Numbered from the stretch's first letter, positions 41,772 to 50,717 are shown. The stretch: DNA of 64,000 nucleotides from an uncultured Oscillibacter sp. (GCA_910588175.1 CAJUQQ010000007.1:1-64000); one strand, 5' to 3'. Made by a program: numbers and translations. The notes: generated from the sequence alone by a model not told the origin.

Positions 41772-42735
41772 ACTGAACCGGGTGGCCTTCACCCCCGCGG
41801 GCCGGGAGGCCCTGACAGACGCCCTGACGCGGGAGGCTCCCGCCCGCCGTCCCATGCGCTGGGCCAGGCGGGGCCTGGCGGCGGCACTGGCAGCGGTGGT
41901 GCTGGCGGGCTCCGCCCTGGCGGCGGGGACGCTGTGGGAGCGCTATTTCGGGCGGCTGGATGAAACCCAGCAGGAGATCATCGGGACCCTGAGCCGGGAG
42001 CTCCCGGCGGCGGAGTCCAACGGGACCACCATGACCCCCTTGGCGGCCTTCGGGGACCAGGACTTCTACTATTTGATGCTGGAAATCCGGGCCCCGGAGG
42101 GCACGGTCCTGCCGGACTACGGCGAGGACGAGGGCTATTACCAGCTCTTCGGCGACACCCTTGAGGAGCGCCTCACCCTGACGGACAGCGCCGGGCAGGA
42201 TGTGCTCTGCACCCTGGATTACACATGGCTGAACGACGACCCAACGGACAATGTTCTCACCGCCGCCATCCGCCTCTGGTCCCTGGAGGGTACGGACCTT
42301 TGCGACGGGGCGGACAAGATTCTCCATATTCCCGGCCTCTGGGTCCAGAGCCCGGACAAAATCTACACGCCCGTTCTCACCGGCGGCTGGGACTTCAACA
42401 TCGGGGCTCACTCCGGCGGCGTCGAGAGCCTGACGCCGGACGTGGCCGGAGTGACGGTGGAGGACGCGGACTGCGGGACCATGACCATGGAGTATCTGCG
42501 GCTGTCCCCCCTGGGGATGCGGATTCGCCATAGCTGGTCGGAACCCAAGGAAGGGATTTACCCCGGCGCGGCCCTCTCCGTGGTAATGGAGGATGGGAGC
42601 GAGGTCTTTCTGAAGGATACCGTGGGGAGCGGCGGCGAGAACTGGAACGAGGAATTCGGCCCCTTCGAGGTTCCCGTCGACCTCGGCAAGGCCGTGGCCG
42701 TCCGCTGGGGCACGGCGGAGATTCCCTTGCGTTGA
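41746..42735 (+). CDS. probable anti-sigma factor with extracellular domain
   Basis: A 329-residue protein with a short cytoplasmic N-terminus, one membrane helix (about 43-60, GLAAALAAVVLAGSALAAG) and a large extracellular part of beta strands (DFYYLMLEIRAPEGT, then the C-terminal VPVDLGKAVAVRWG). The architecture is like the DUF4179 type. Its start lies inside the end of the ECF sigma gene, which strongly suggests that it holds that sigma factor at the membrane. No zinc-binding anti-sigma motif (HxxxCxxC) is seen, so the contact mode is unknown. Confidence 0.7.
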   Translation: MDKNAFQTELNRVAFTPAGREALTDALTREAPARRPMRWARRGLAAALAAVVLAGSALAAGTLWERYFGRLDETQQEIIGTLSRELPAAESNGTTMTPLAAFGDQDFYYLMLEIRAPEGTVLPDYGEDEGYYQLFGDTLEERLTLTDSAGQDVLCTLDYTWLNDDPTDNVLTAAIRLWSLEGTDLCDGADKILHIPGLWVQSPDKIYTPVLTGGWDFNIGAHSGGVESLTPDVAGVTVEDADCGTMTMEYLRLSPLGMRIRHSWSEPKEGIYPGAALSVVMEDGSEVFLKDTVGSGGENWNEEFGPFEVPVDLGKAVAVRWGTAEIPLR

Positions 42736-42751
42736 ATCACGGAGCAGACGT

Positions 42752-42787
42752 GAAAAAGAGACACGGCGTAAAGCCGTGTCTCTTTTA
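42752..42787. terminator. bidirectional terminator
   Basis: AAAAGAGACACGGC and GCCGTGTCTCTTTT form a stem with loop GTAAA. It serves the sigma/anti-sigma operon and the convergent NlpC/P60 gene. Confidence 0.85.
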
Positions 42788-42802
42788 TGCCCTGAAAGGA
42801 AA

Positions 42803-43714
42803 TCAGATATGAATGCCGCCCACGAAGTATGTATTGTAATAACCGTCGGTCAAGTCGGAGTAGATGACGCCGCCGCTCCGGGAGGAGGAGGAGTGAATCA
42901 TCTGGCCGCCGCCGATGTAGATGCCCGCGTGAGAGCAGGCCTTTCCGGCGTTCCGGGCGGGGTCGTTGAAGAACACCAGATCGCCGGGCTGGAGCTCGCC
43001 CAGGCTGTAGACCTGGGTGCCCAGGCCGCTCTGCCACTGACCGGTGGCCGTGTGGGGCAGGGAAACGCCGAACTGCTTGTACACATACATGGTGAAGCCG
43101 GAGCAGTCAAAGCCGCCGGGGGCCGCGCCGCCGTAAGCGTACCGGGTGCCCAGGAATTGACGGGCAAAGTCCACGATACTGCTGTCGCCCACGCTGGCGC
43201 CGGGGGTGATGGGGGTCTGGTTGGTCAGGCTGATGTAGTCGCTCCGGACATAGCCTTCGCCGTATGTACCGGTGATGTGGTACCAGCCGTTTTCAATTCC
43301 GACGACAGTGACGCCGCTGTTCAGGCCCAGGTTGTTTACAATTTCGCTGTCGATGCTGGCCTCGGCCCGGACATTGACGCCCCGGGCGTTGATCCGGCCG
43401 TAGTATTCAAATTCGGTTTCCTCGCTCATGGTGAAGAAGTCGGCGGAGACGTAGCCGTCGTCACCGTTGTGGGCCACATGGTACCAGCCGTCTTCCTCGC
43501 CCAGCACGGCGATGATCCAGTCCTTGTCCAGCATGGTGAGGACGGAGGCGTCCAGAGAGGGGGCGGACCGGAGACGGAGGGAGGACCCGGTGGTTTTGCC
43601 GATTCCCACCACCAGGGGGTCGCCGTCGGCGGCGAAGGCCGCGACCGTCAGCAGCGTCATGGAAATCAGGGTGAGAGCCAGAACCTTGGCGGCTTTTCCT
43701 GCAAGTCGATTCAT
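42803..43714 (-). CDS. secreted NlpC/P60 (C40) peptidoglycan hydrolase with two SH3 domains
   Basis: A 303-residue protein with a signal peptide (1-29), two bacterial SH3 domains (about 40-100 and 105-165, each with a GWYHV or GWYHI and GYV motif) and a C-terminal C40 domain. The latter has Cys204 in GGFDCSGF, His262 in CSHAGIYI and His274 in QMIHSS. It cleaves the D-Glu-to-diamino-acid bond in peptidoglycan stems. A GGAAGC site precedes the ATG. It is a single gene, possibly for growth or sporulation. Confidence 0.9.
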   Translation of the reverse strand: MNRLAGKAAKVLALTLISMTLLTVAAFAADGDPLVVGIGKTTGSSLRLRSAPSLDASVLTMLDKDWIIAVLGEEDGWYHVAHNGDDGYVSADFFTMSEETEFEYYGRINARGVNVRAEASIDSEIVNNLGLNSGVTVVGIENGWYHITGTYGEGYVRSDYISLTNQTPITPGASVGDSSIVDFARQFLGTRYAYGGAAPGGFDCSGFTMYVYKQFGVSLPHTATGQWQSGLGTQVYSLGELQPGDLVFFNDPARNAGKACSHAGIYIGGGQMIHSSSSRSGGVIYSDLTDGYYNTYFVGGIHI

Positions 43715-43771
43715 AAAGGGTAGCTTCCTTTCTCGTGTCTTTTGTAAAACGGTTGGGGTAAGCGGCCGGCT

Positions 43772-44080
43772 TTACTTTTCCTTGCCCGCCAGAGCCCGGT
43801 TCAGCCAGACAGTGGCGATGTCCATCGCCGCGTAGAGGCTGTCCTTTTCGCTCTTCTTCACCACCCGGTCCCGGGATTTCAGGTCCGGGTCGGTGAGCTG
43901 GAGCTGGATGGAAACCTTGGAGGCCAGGTCCAAATCCTGTTCCTTCCTGGTATCTAGCACCTGCATCATGATGATATATTTTTCGGCCATCGTGCCGTAA
44001 TAGATCAGATTGCCCGTCCGGCGAAGCGGGTGTCCCTTATACATCAGGCCCTCGGTTTTGCCGCTCTTGCTTCCAGCCAT
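43772..44080 (-). CDS. small conserved hypothetical protein (102 aa)
   Basis: A 102-residue soluble protein. It starts MAGSKSGKTEGLMYKGHPLR, has a strand-rich centre (NLIYYGTMAEKYIIMMQVLD) and a charged helical end. The ATG at 44080 is five bases after GGGAGG, and a full promoter lies upstream. Tight regulation signals and its position next to ireB suggest a real conserved gene of this family of bacteria. I cannot assign a function. Confidence 0.65.
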   Translation of the reverse strand: MAGSKSGKTEGLMYKGHPLRRTGNLIYYGTMAEKYIIMMQVLDTRKEQDLDLASKVSIQLQLTDPDLKSRDRVVKKSEKDSLYAAMDIATVWLNRALAGKEK

Positions 44081-44110
44081 AAAAACCTCCCTCAAAAATT
44101 TTGTAACCAA

Positions 44111-44139
44111 ATTGTAACATCTTTTTCCCGTTTTGTCAA
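44111..44139 (-). promoter_or_regulatory. promoter of the 102-aa protein gene
   Basis: On the minus strand TTGACA (44139-44134), a 17-bp spacer and TACAAT (44116-44111), 31 bp before the start codon. Confidence 0.85.
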
Positions 44140-44209
44140 CATTCGATTCTGGTCAAACTGCCCAAAAATGCAAGGGAATTTCTGGGTTAACTGTCAAAAA
44201 ACGCAAAAA

Positions 44210-44263
44210 TCCCGTGGCACATAGCCTCCGCCTGCGGGGGCGGCAAGCCACATGCCACGGGAT
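44210..44263 (-). terminator. terminator of ireB
   Basis: ATCCCGTGGCA and TGCCACGGGAT pair, with an inner GCC/GGC stem; on the minus strand the stem is followed by TTTTTGCG. It lies 38 bp after the ireB stop codon. Confidence 0.7.
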
Positions 44264-44300
44264 GCGCGTCGAAATTGGTGACAAATTGTAACTATTTTTG

Positions 44301-44546
44301 TTACTGACCCAAATACCTCCGCACCAACACCTGCAAGAGCTCATCCCGGTCAATCTTACGGATCAGGGTACGGGCGTTGTTGTGATTGGTGATATAGGTG
44401 GGGTCCTCGGACAGGATATAGCCCACGATCTGGTTGATGGGATTATAGCCCTTCTCTTCCAGGGCCTTGTAGACGGTGGAGAGAATCTGGTGGATCTCCG
44501 CGTCCTTTTCCAAAGCAAGACTGAACTTTCTGGTGAAATCGTCCAT
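44301..44546 (-). CDS. ireB: IreB family regulatory phosphoprotein
   Basis: An 81-residue protein that matches IreB (formerly DUF965/UPF0297): [40 protein letters not shown] and [21 protein letters not shown]. In Enterococcus faecalis it is phosphorylated by the kinase IreK and antagonises cephalosporin resistance. In many Firmicutes it precedes the Holliday-junction resolvase gene ruvX, but here that neighbour is absent. It has its own promoter and a GGTGG site. Confidence 0.9.
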   Translation of the reverse strand: MDDFTRKFSLALEKDAEIHQILSTVYKALEEKGYNPINQIVGYILSEDPTYITNHNNARTLIRKIDRDELLQVLVRRYLGQ

Positions 44547-44578
44547 AGGTACACCACCTTCCTTTCTGATTCTTCTCT

Positions 44579-44607
44579 AGTATACTCGTTTTTTCCCGGA
44601 CTGTAAA
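44579..44607 (-). promoter_or_regulatory. promoter of ireB
   Basis: On the minus strand TTTACA (44607-44602), a 17-bp spacer and TATACT (44584-44579), 33 bp before the start codon. Confidence 0.8.
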
Positions 44608-44658
44608 GGGTTTCAGCGGGATTTTTACGAAAGATTTTTACTGGAAAGCCTTCCAGCC

Positions 44659-47376
44659 TCACCGCAGGACGGAATCCAGCTCCTTGGCAAGCAGCTCCAG
44701 GATGCCTTTCACGTCCTCGTCGGCCTCCTGAGAGGTGAGGCTGCGGTCGTCCGCCCGGAGCTCCAGGTTGAACGCCACGCTCTTCTTTCCCTCGGGCACG
44801 CCCTTGCCGGTGTACACGTCGAAGAGGCTGACGGACTTCAAAAGGCCCTTGGCTCCCCGGCGGATGCAGTCCTCCAGCTTCCCGACGGGCAGGGCCTTGT
44901 CGCAGACCAGGGCGATGTCCCGGGTGACGGCGGGGAAGCGGGGCAGGGGTTGGTAGACAGGGGCGCCGCCCATATTTTCAAAGAGGGCGCTGAAGTTCAG
45001 CTCCGCGGCGTACAGCTCGCAGTCCACATCGTAGTTCTCCGCCACGGCGGGGTGAATCTGCCCCAGCACGCCCAGGAGATGCCCGCCCCGGAAGACCCGG
45101 GCGCAGCGGCCCGGATGATAGGAGGGATTCCCGGTTTCCGCCTCAAAGCGGACATCCGGAATGCGCAGGCCCTCCAGCACGGCCTCCACGGCGCCCTTGA
45201 GCTGGAAGAAATCCATGCCGCCGCCATAGCCGCCCAGGGACAGCACCTTGGGCTCGCCGGCCATGCCGGAGCCGTCGTTCTTGGCGAAGTAGGTCCGCCC
45301 CAGCTCGTAGAGCCGGACGGCCTTGTTCCGGTAGTGGCAGTTCCGGGCCAGGATCTCCAGCATGGAGGGCAGGGTGGTGGTCCGCATGATGGAGGTATCC
45401 TCTCCCAGGGGGTTCAGAATCTTCATGGAGTTCCGGAGGGGGGAGTCCGCCGGGAGGTTGATCTTATCATAGTACGCGGGACTGATGAAGGAGTAGGTGA
45501 TGATCTCGCTGTATCCGGCCGCCCGGCAGAGAGCCCCGGCGGTGTTCTCCGCCTGCTGGACAGGCGTCCAGCCCCGGCGCTGGTTGAGCCCGGTGGAAAG
45601 GGTGTTGGGAATGCTGTTGTAGCCGTAGAACCGGGCCACCTCCTCGGCCAGATCCGCGATGCCCTCCACGTCGGCCCGCCAGGAGGGAATCACCACCTCG
45701 GCGGGGGCGCTGGGGAAGTCCCCCGCCTCCGTCCGGATGTCCACCCGCTCCAGGTATTGGTACATATCCACCGGGTCAATCCCGGTGCCCAGCAGGGCGT
45801 TGACCCGCGCCGGGTCCATGAGGATGGTCCGGGGCTGGGGAACATAGTTCAGGATGTCAATCACGCCGTCCACAACGTCTCCGGCTCCCAGCAGCTCCAC
45901 CAGCTCACAGGCCCGGTTGACGGCGGGGAGGGTGTTCAGGATGTCCAGGCCCTTTTCAAACTTGGCGCTGGCCTCCGTCCGCATCCCCAGGGCCAGGGCG
46001 GTCTTGCGGATGCAGCTCCCCTCGAAGTTGGCGGACTCAAAGACCACATCCACGGTATCCCCCACAATTTCGCTGTTCAGTCCGCCCATGACGCCCGCAA
46101 GGCCCACAGCCCGGGTGTCGTCGGCGATCACCAGCATGTCGGGGGTCAGCTTGCGGACGTTGTTGTCCAGGGTGGTCAGCTCCTCGCCGGTCCGGGCCCG
46201 GCGGACCACGATTTTCCCGCCCTTTACGTAGCGGTAGTCAAAGGCGTGCATGGGCTGGCCGTATTCCAGCATCACGTAGTTTGTGATGTCCACGATGTTG
46301 TTGATGGGCCGGACGCCGCTGGAGCGGAGCCGCTCCCGCATCCACTTGGGAGAGGGGGCGATCTTCACGTTCCGCACCATCCGGGCGGTGTACCGGGGAC
46401 AGAGGTCGCCGTCCGGGGTTTCCACGTCCAGAAGCTCCATGAGGCTGCCGTCCGCGCCGCCCTTCACCTCCGGGTCATGGAGCCGCAGGGGCAGGTCGAA
46501 GGTGGCGGAGACCTCCCGGGCCAGACCGATGACGCTGAGGCAGTCCGGCCGGTTGGGGGTGATTTCGAACTCCACCACGTGGTCGTCCGCGCCGATGACG
46601 GGGCGGATGTCGTCCCCGGGCTGGATGCCCTCCTCGTGGAGGATGAAGATGCCGTCGGGAATGCAGTGGGGGAACTCCTTCTGCTCCGCGTGGAGGTCCG
46701 CCAGGGTGCAGATGTGCTCCGTTTTCGTGTCCAGAGCCAGAGTGTCATGCTCGTGGATGTTGGCCAGCCCGGTGGTGATGGTGTGATAGGTTCCGCCGCT
46801 GTCGCAGCTGACGGCAAACTGTCCGCCGCCCAGGGATTCCACCTTGGTGACGAAAGCGGCCCTGACGGAGCCAAAAATCTTGTGGCCGGGGACAACACCC
46901 GCCGGGATGGAGGGCTTTTCCGGGTCTATGGGCTTGTAGTCGTTCAGCAGGGCGGCGGCTTCAATGACGGCGTAGGGAAAGTCCCGCTCGTCCAGGCTCA
47001 GCTCCTTGAGGGAGCAGAGCATGCCCTTGGATTTCACGCCCCGGAGGTTGCCCCGGGTGATGTGCTTGCCGCCGGGAAGCCAGGAATTGTCCTTGGCCAC
47101 GGGGACCCAATCCCCCTCGTGAATATTCCAGGCGCCGGTGACAATCTGAACAGGCTCCGCCTGTCCGATGTCGATCTGACAGACCCACATGTGGTCGCTG
47201 TCGGGGTGGCGCTCCATTTTTTGAATACGGCCCACGACGACGTTTTTGATTTCCGCGCCCAGGTCCTCCGTGACCTCCACCTTGGAGCCGGAGATGGTCA
47301 TGGCCTCGGCAAAATCCCGGTCGTTCACCGGGCCCACGTCCACAAATTCTTGCAGCCATTTACGGGATAGTTTCAT
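44659..47376 (-). CDS. pheT: phenylalanine-tRNA ligase beta subunit
   Basis: A 905-residue protein. The N-terminal tRNA-binding OB domain is VVVGRIQKMERHPDSDHMWV, followed by B3/B4 (the TPNRPDCLSVIGLAREVSA region), B5 (VRPINNIVDITNYVMLEYGQ and beyond) and a C-terminal anticodon-binding FDX-ACB domain (PRFPAVTRDIALVCD). It is about 100 residues longer than the Bacillus protein; the extra part (about residues 130-235) lies between the OB domain and the IPDGIFILHEEG strand. With PheS it charges tRNA-Phe. The ATG follows AAGGAG by nine bases. Confidence 0.95.
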   Translation of the reverse strand: MKLSRKWLQEFVDVGPVNDRDFAEAMTISGSKVEVTEDLGAEIKNVVVGRIQKMERHPDSDHMWVCQIDIGQAEPVQIVTGAWNIHEGDWVPVAKDNSWLPGGKHITRGNLRGVKSKGMLCSLKELSLDERDFPYAVIEAAALLNDYKPIDPEKPSIPAGVVPGHKIFGSVRAAFVTKVESLGGGQFAVSCDSGGTYHTITTGLANIHEHDTLALDTKTEHICTLADLHAEQKEFPHCIPDGIFILHEEGIQPGDDIRPVIGADDHVVEFEITPNRPDCLSVIGLAREVSATFDLPLRLHDPEVKGGADGSLMELLDVETPDGDLCPRYTARMVRNVKIAPSPKWMRERLRSSGVRPINNIVDITNYVMLEYGQPMHAFDYRYVKGGKIVVRRARTGEELTTLDNNVRKLTPDMLVIADDTRAVGLAGVMGGLNSEIVGDTVDVVFESANFEGSCIRKTALALGMRTEASAKFEKGLDILNTLPAVNRACELVELLGAGDVVDGVIDILNYVPQPRTILMDPARVNALLGTGIDPVDMYQYLERVDIRTEAGDFPSAPAEVVIPSWRADVEGIADLAEEVARFYGYNSIPNTLSTGLNQRRGWTPVQQAENTAGALCRAAGYSEIITYSFISPAYYDKINLPADSPLRNSMKILNPLGEDTSIMRTTTLPSMLEILARNCHYRNKAVRLYELGRTYFAKNDGSGMAGEPKVLSLGGYGGGMDFFQLKGAVEAVLEGLRIPDVRFEAETGNPSYHPGRCARVFRGGHLLGVLGQIHPAVAENYDVDCELYAAELNFSALFENMGGAPVYQPLPRFPAVTRDIALVCDKALPVGKLEDCIRRGAKGLLKSVSLFDVYTGKGVPEGKKSVAFNLELRADDRSLTSQEADEDVKGILELLAKELDSVLR

Positions 47377-47473
47377 ATAATTCTACTCCTTAAAGATTAA
47401 AGAAGGACTCCGTTATGAAGATGACTGGTACCTTGCACCAGCCATCGCTGGTCGCCAATCCTCCCCCGAGGGG

Positions 47474-48499
47474 TCAGAATTGCTCCAAAAACCGAGTGTC
47501 GTTCTCAAAAATCAGCCGCATGTCGCTGATCTTGTACCGCCCCAGGGCCAGCCGTTCCAGGCCCATGCCGAAGGCGAAGCCGGAATACTCCTCCGGGTCG
47601 ATGCCGCAGTTTCGCAGCACCTTGGGGTGGACCATGCCCGCGCCCAGAATCTCAATCCAGCCCTCGCCCTTGCAGGTGGGGCAGCCCTGGCCGCCGCACT
47701 TGTAGCACTGGATGTCTACCTCGCAGCTGGGCTCCGTAAAGGGGAAGTGGTGGGGCCGGAAGCGGGTTACGGTTTCCGGGCCGTAAATTTCCCGGATAAC
47801 GGCGTTCAGCGTTCCCTTCAGGTCCGCCATGGTGATGCCCTTGTCCACCACCAGTCCCTCAATCTGGTGGAACATGGGGGAGTGGGTGGCGTCCACCTCG
47901 TCCTTGCGGTACACCCGCCCGGCGGAAATCATGCGGATGGGCACGCCGCAGCCCTCCATGGCCCGAATCTGCATGGGGGAGGTCTGGGAGCGGAGAAGGA
48001 TGGAGGAATCCTCCTTTAAATAGAAGGTGTCGGTCCAGTCCCGGGAGGGGTGGTTTTCCGGGGCGTTGAGCTTGGTGAAGTTGTAGTCCGCCTGCTCGAT
48101 CTCCGGGCCGTCCATGATCTCAAAGCCCATGTTCAAAAAGATTTCCTTCATCTCGTCCAGCACGGAGTACATGGGGTGCTTGTGGCCCATGGGGGGCTGT
48201 TTGCCGGGAATGGTCACGTCCACGGCCTCCGCCGCCAGCCGGGCCTCCAGGGCCTTCTGGGAGAGGATGCCGGACCGGGCCTCGATGGCCGTCTCCAGGC
48301 TGGAGCGCACCTCGTTGGCCAGCTGGCCCATGACGGGCCGGAGCTCGGCGGAGAGGCCGCCCATCTGCTTCAAAACGGCAGTAAGCTCGCCCTTTTTGCC
48401 CAGGTACTTGACCCGAAGGGCCTCCAGCCCGGCGGTTTCCTGGGCGGACTCAATGGCCTCCAGCGCGCCTTTGCGGATGGCTTCTAACTGTTCTTTCAT
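47474..48499 (-). CDS. pheS: phenylalanine-tRNA ligase alpha subunit
   Basis: A 341-residue class II synthetase. The N-terminal coiled coil is followed by HPMYSVLDEMKEIFLNMGFE, motif 2 (RMISAGRVYRKDEVDATHSPMF) and motif 3 (FAFGMGLERLALGRY). An insert CYKCGGQGCPTCKGEGWIEI carries four Cys and may bind zinc, as in many bacterial PheS proteins. It forms a heterotetramer with PheT, encoded 97 bp downstream. I chose the ATG at 48499; longer frames run back into a repeat. A T-box lies 1.4 kb upstream on the same strand. Confidence 0.95.
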   Translation of the reverse strand: MKEQLEAIRKGALEAIESAQETAGLEALRVKYLGKKGELTAVLKQMGGLSAELRPVMGQLANEVRSSLETAIEARSGILSQKALEARLAAEAVDVTIPGKQPPMGHKHPMYSVLDEMKEIFLNMGFEIMDGPEIEQADYNFTKLNAPENHPSRDWTDTFYLKEDSSILLRSQTSPMQIRAMEGCGVPIRMISAGRVYRKDEVDATHSPMFHQIEGLVVDKGITMADLKGTLNAVIREIYGPETVTRFRPHHFPFTEPSCEVDIQCYKCGGQGCPTCKGEGWIEILGAGMVHPKVLRNCGIDPEEYSGFAFGMGLERLALGRYKISDMRLIFENDTRFLEQF

Positions 48500-48519
48500 A
48501 TGGCAGCTCCTTTTTCTTG

Positions 48520-48690
48520 GATGGTTAGGCTTTATTGGAAATACGGCAAAAGGCCGTCTCAGGGTATCTTTTCCGCCGGGACCGCGTTGATTGGACTGGA
48601 AATCCGTCAGGATTCCCGCGGCCAATCGCCTTGCCTGGCAGAAAACTCTGCCCCAATCCGGCATTCCGCCAATTTTCAAACCAGGCCTAG
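48520..48690. repeat. possible MITE-like copy D
   Basis: The interior block GGAAATCCGTCAGGATTCCC with flanking GCCTTGC resembles copy A at 6070-6238. The ends (TAGGCTTTATT and AAACCAGGCCTAG) are poor matches to the family. It lies between the polysaccharide deacetylase gene and pheS. Confidence 0.4.
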
Positions 48691-49613
48691 GTGTTTTTCA
48701 GCAGCTCCGCCGGGGATTTCTCCATGGTGACGGTAAAGCGGGGTAGCTGCTGTAAACCCGCGGAGAGGTTCGCGGCCCGTTTTCCTGGGCCCGTCACCAC
48801 CGTCACCGGGAAGAGGGTCTTCAAAAAGGCGTCGGCGTCCGGATCCGTTTTGCCGAAGGGGTAGGCAAAGTAGGTGGGCGGCACGCCCAGCTCCACGGTA
48901 ATTCGCTCGTGGCTGCAGCGCAGGTCCTCCAGAACCCGGCATTGGAAGTCTATGTCGGACTCGCCCTGCTTCCGCTGGACGCCATTGGCTTGTCCGGCCA
49001 CAAAGTTCCCCATGCGGCTGTCCAGATTGTGGATGACGTAGCCGTGGGAGCCGATTTCCACCAGCCCGGAGCCGGTCATCTCCCGGCACATGTCCCAGGT
49101 GAGGAAATTTCCGCCGGGATAGTCCTGCATGTAGACCATGATGGCGATGGCGGCCTTGGCCCGGTACTTCTGGAGGAGGGGAAAAGCCAGGTCGTAGTTG
49201 CTGCGGTAGCCGTCGTCAAAGGTAATGAGGACGGGCTTTTCCGGAAGGGGCTGTCCCGCCGCCAGCTCCCGGGGGAGGACGGTCTGATAGCCGTTTTCCG
49301 CCAACCACTGGAGATCCCGCTCCAGCCGCCCCACCGTGACGGTCATTTCGTTACAGCTCTCCCAGTTCTGGACGACGTGATGGTACATCAGCACCGGCAG
49401 GCGGGCTTCGTAGGTCACCGGCGCGCCCTCCGGCGAGGAGGGCTGGATGGAGGCGTCCCGCTGGGGGGCCGCCGGGGCGGGAGCGGGTTCCGGAGCCGTA
49501 ACGGCCGGACGCTCAGCCGCGGACCGGGCGGCAGTGGCGGGAATCGCCGGGGAAAAGGGGGCGGAGACGGAGAGGGTGAGGGTCAGCGCCAGCGCCAAGG
49601 GAAGGGAATTCAT
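48687..49613 (-). CDS. secreted polysaccharide deacetylase
   Basis: A 308-residue CE4-type enzyme with a signal peptide (about 1-28), a Pro/Ala-rich linker and the deacetylase domain: VLMYHHVV, VLITFDDGYRSNYDLAFPLL (motif 1 with Asp-Asp, about 128-146), VEIGSHGYVIHNL (motif 2 with metal His residues) and YFAYPFGK. It probably removes acetyl groups from peptidoglycan or another wall glycan. It lies between a T-box leader and pheST, on the same strand, an unexpected place for a wall enzyme. Confidence 0.85.
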   Translation of the reverse strand: MNSLPLALALTLTLSVSAPFSPAIPATAARSAAERPAVTAPEPAPAPAAPQRDASIQPSSPEGAPVTYEARLPVLMYHHVVQNWESCNEMTVTVGRLERDLQWLAENGYQTVLPRELAAGQPLPEKPVLITFDDGYRSNYDLAFPLLQKYRAKAAIAIMVYMQDYPGGNFLTWDMCREMTGSGLVEIGSHGYVIHNLDSRMGNFVAGQANGVQRKQGESDIDFQCRVLEDLRCSHERITVELGVPPTYFAYPFGKTDPDADAFLKTLFPVTVVTGPGKRAANLSAGLQQLPRFTVTMEKSPAELLKNT

Positions 49614-49672
49614 GGCGGTCAGGTCCTTTCTCTGTCAATCTGTCTTTAAGTTTCTCTTTGCTCATCTGCCTG

Positions 49673-49841
49673 TTTAAGAACCTGTGTTCCCGACGGTTGA
49701 ACGCCGTCTGGCGGCCTTTTTCCGTCATACCGCGCCGCTTTCCCTTGCAATCCACCCGAATTGCCGGGGAAAAGCGCCGTGTCCGGCGGGAAAAATCCTC
49801 GCCCCTCCGGCATTCCACGGTTATGAATACAGGCTCTAAGG
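49673..49841. repeat. MITE-like element, copy C
   Basis: A 169-bp segment with ends TAAGAACCTGTGTT and AATACAGGCTCTA. It aligns along most of its length with copy B in reverse orientation. It lies between the T-box terminator and the polysaccharide deacetylase gene. Confidence 0.6.
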
Positions 49842-49849
49842 ACCACGGA

Positions 49850-50080
49850 GGGAAAAAGAAAAACCCCCGTCCCGGAAATGGGACGAAAGGCTGCTTCCTT
49901 CCGCGGTACCACCCAAATTCGCGCCCTGGGGCGCGCCCTCGAGGCCCCGGTAACGGAGGGCGGACCGGCCGTGTCTCCACGGCGGCTCCCGGGCGAACCA
50001 AACGGCGCCGCGCGGATGGGCTTTCAGCCGGCGGCCCATCCTCTCTTGGCGAGGCGTGATCGTTATTTTCCCGTTCATCG
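49850..50080 (-). ncRNA. T-box leader, candidate Phe specifier
   Basis: On the minus strand the leader carries the invariant T-box core GGGTGGTACCGCGG (49914-49901) and, just after it, an intrinsic terminator (CGTCCC, loop, GGGACG, then GGGGGTTTTT, 49884-49859). Upstream are an AGAGAGGA start of stem I and a GGCTGAAAGCC hairpin. A TTC at 49997-49995 sits about where a specifier codon would be and would read tRNA-Phe. The next genes on this strand are a deacetylase gene and then pheS-pheT. The T-box call is firm; the specifier is tentative. Confidence 0.8.
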
Positions 50081-50242
50081 CGAATTCGAATACTACCTAT
50101 TCTTTATAGCACAGCGGCGGGAAAAATGCAAGAGAAAAAATTGAATAGGCGCTGCCGCCCGGCCCCGGCGTGGAATATTTTTTAGAACGGACCGGCTGTC
50201 CGGCCCCGTGTCCCCGAAAGGACCGGAGGCCGTTCCCGCAAC

Positions 50243-50274
50243 GAAAAAAGAGAGGCCATCGCCTCTCTTTTGTT
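50243..50274 (-). terminator. rplS terminator
   Basis: AAAAGAGAGGC and GCCTCTCTTTT pair around GATG, followed on the minus strand by TTTCG, just after the rplS stop codon. Confidence 0.85.
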
Positions 50275-50284
50275 CTTTCGGAGC

Positions 50285-50626
50285 TTACAGCTTCTCCTTG
50301 ATCTTGGCGGCCTTGCCCACCCGGCCGCGCAGATAGTACAGCTTGGCCCGGCGCACGGCGCCGTTGCGGACGACCTGAATGGTGTCGATGGAGGGAGAGT
50401 GAACGGGGAATACCTTCTCCACGCCCACGCCGTAAGAGATGCGGCGAACCGTAATGGTCTCCTCGATGCCGCCGTGCTTTTTGGCGATGACGGTGCCCTC
50501 GAAGACCTGGATACGCTCCCGGGAGCCTTCCTTGACCTTTACGTGGACACGGACGGTGTCGCCGATCTGCACCTTGGGCGTCTCCTTGCCCAGCGCCTCT
50601 TTGTTCAGTTCCTTGATGAGATCCAT
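50285..50626 (-). CDS. rplS: 50S ribosomal protein L19
   Basis: A 113-residue L19 with the [20 protein letters not shown] strand, [16 protein letters not shown], the [20 protein letters not shown] signature and a basic end [20 protein letters not shown]. It sits at the interface of the ribosomal subunits. It usually follows trmD, but that neighbour is missing because accessory DNA begins directly upstream. The ATG follows GGAGGAACAATC. Confidence 0.97.
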   Translation of the reverse strand: MDLIKELNKEALGKETPKVQIGDTVRVHVKVKEGSRERIQVFEGTVIAKKHGGIEETITVRRISYGVGVEKVFPVHSPSIDTIQVVRNGAVRRAKLYYLRGRVGKAAKIKEKL

Positions 50627-50717
50627 GGATTGTTCCTCCTGTTATAATAGGCGTTCTTGCCCGCTTTTTCCGCGAATTTCCGCCTGCGGCAGAGGACCGC
50701 CCTTTGTAAGCCTGACT

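Noticed and set aside
44950..47370. An 806-codon open frame on the plus strand
   Set aside because: It is the mirror of pheT, which is certain, and has no recognisable motifs or start signal.
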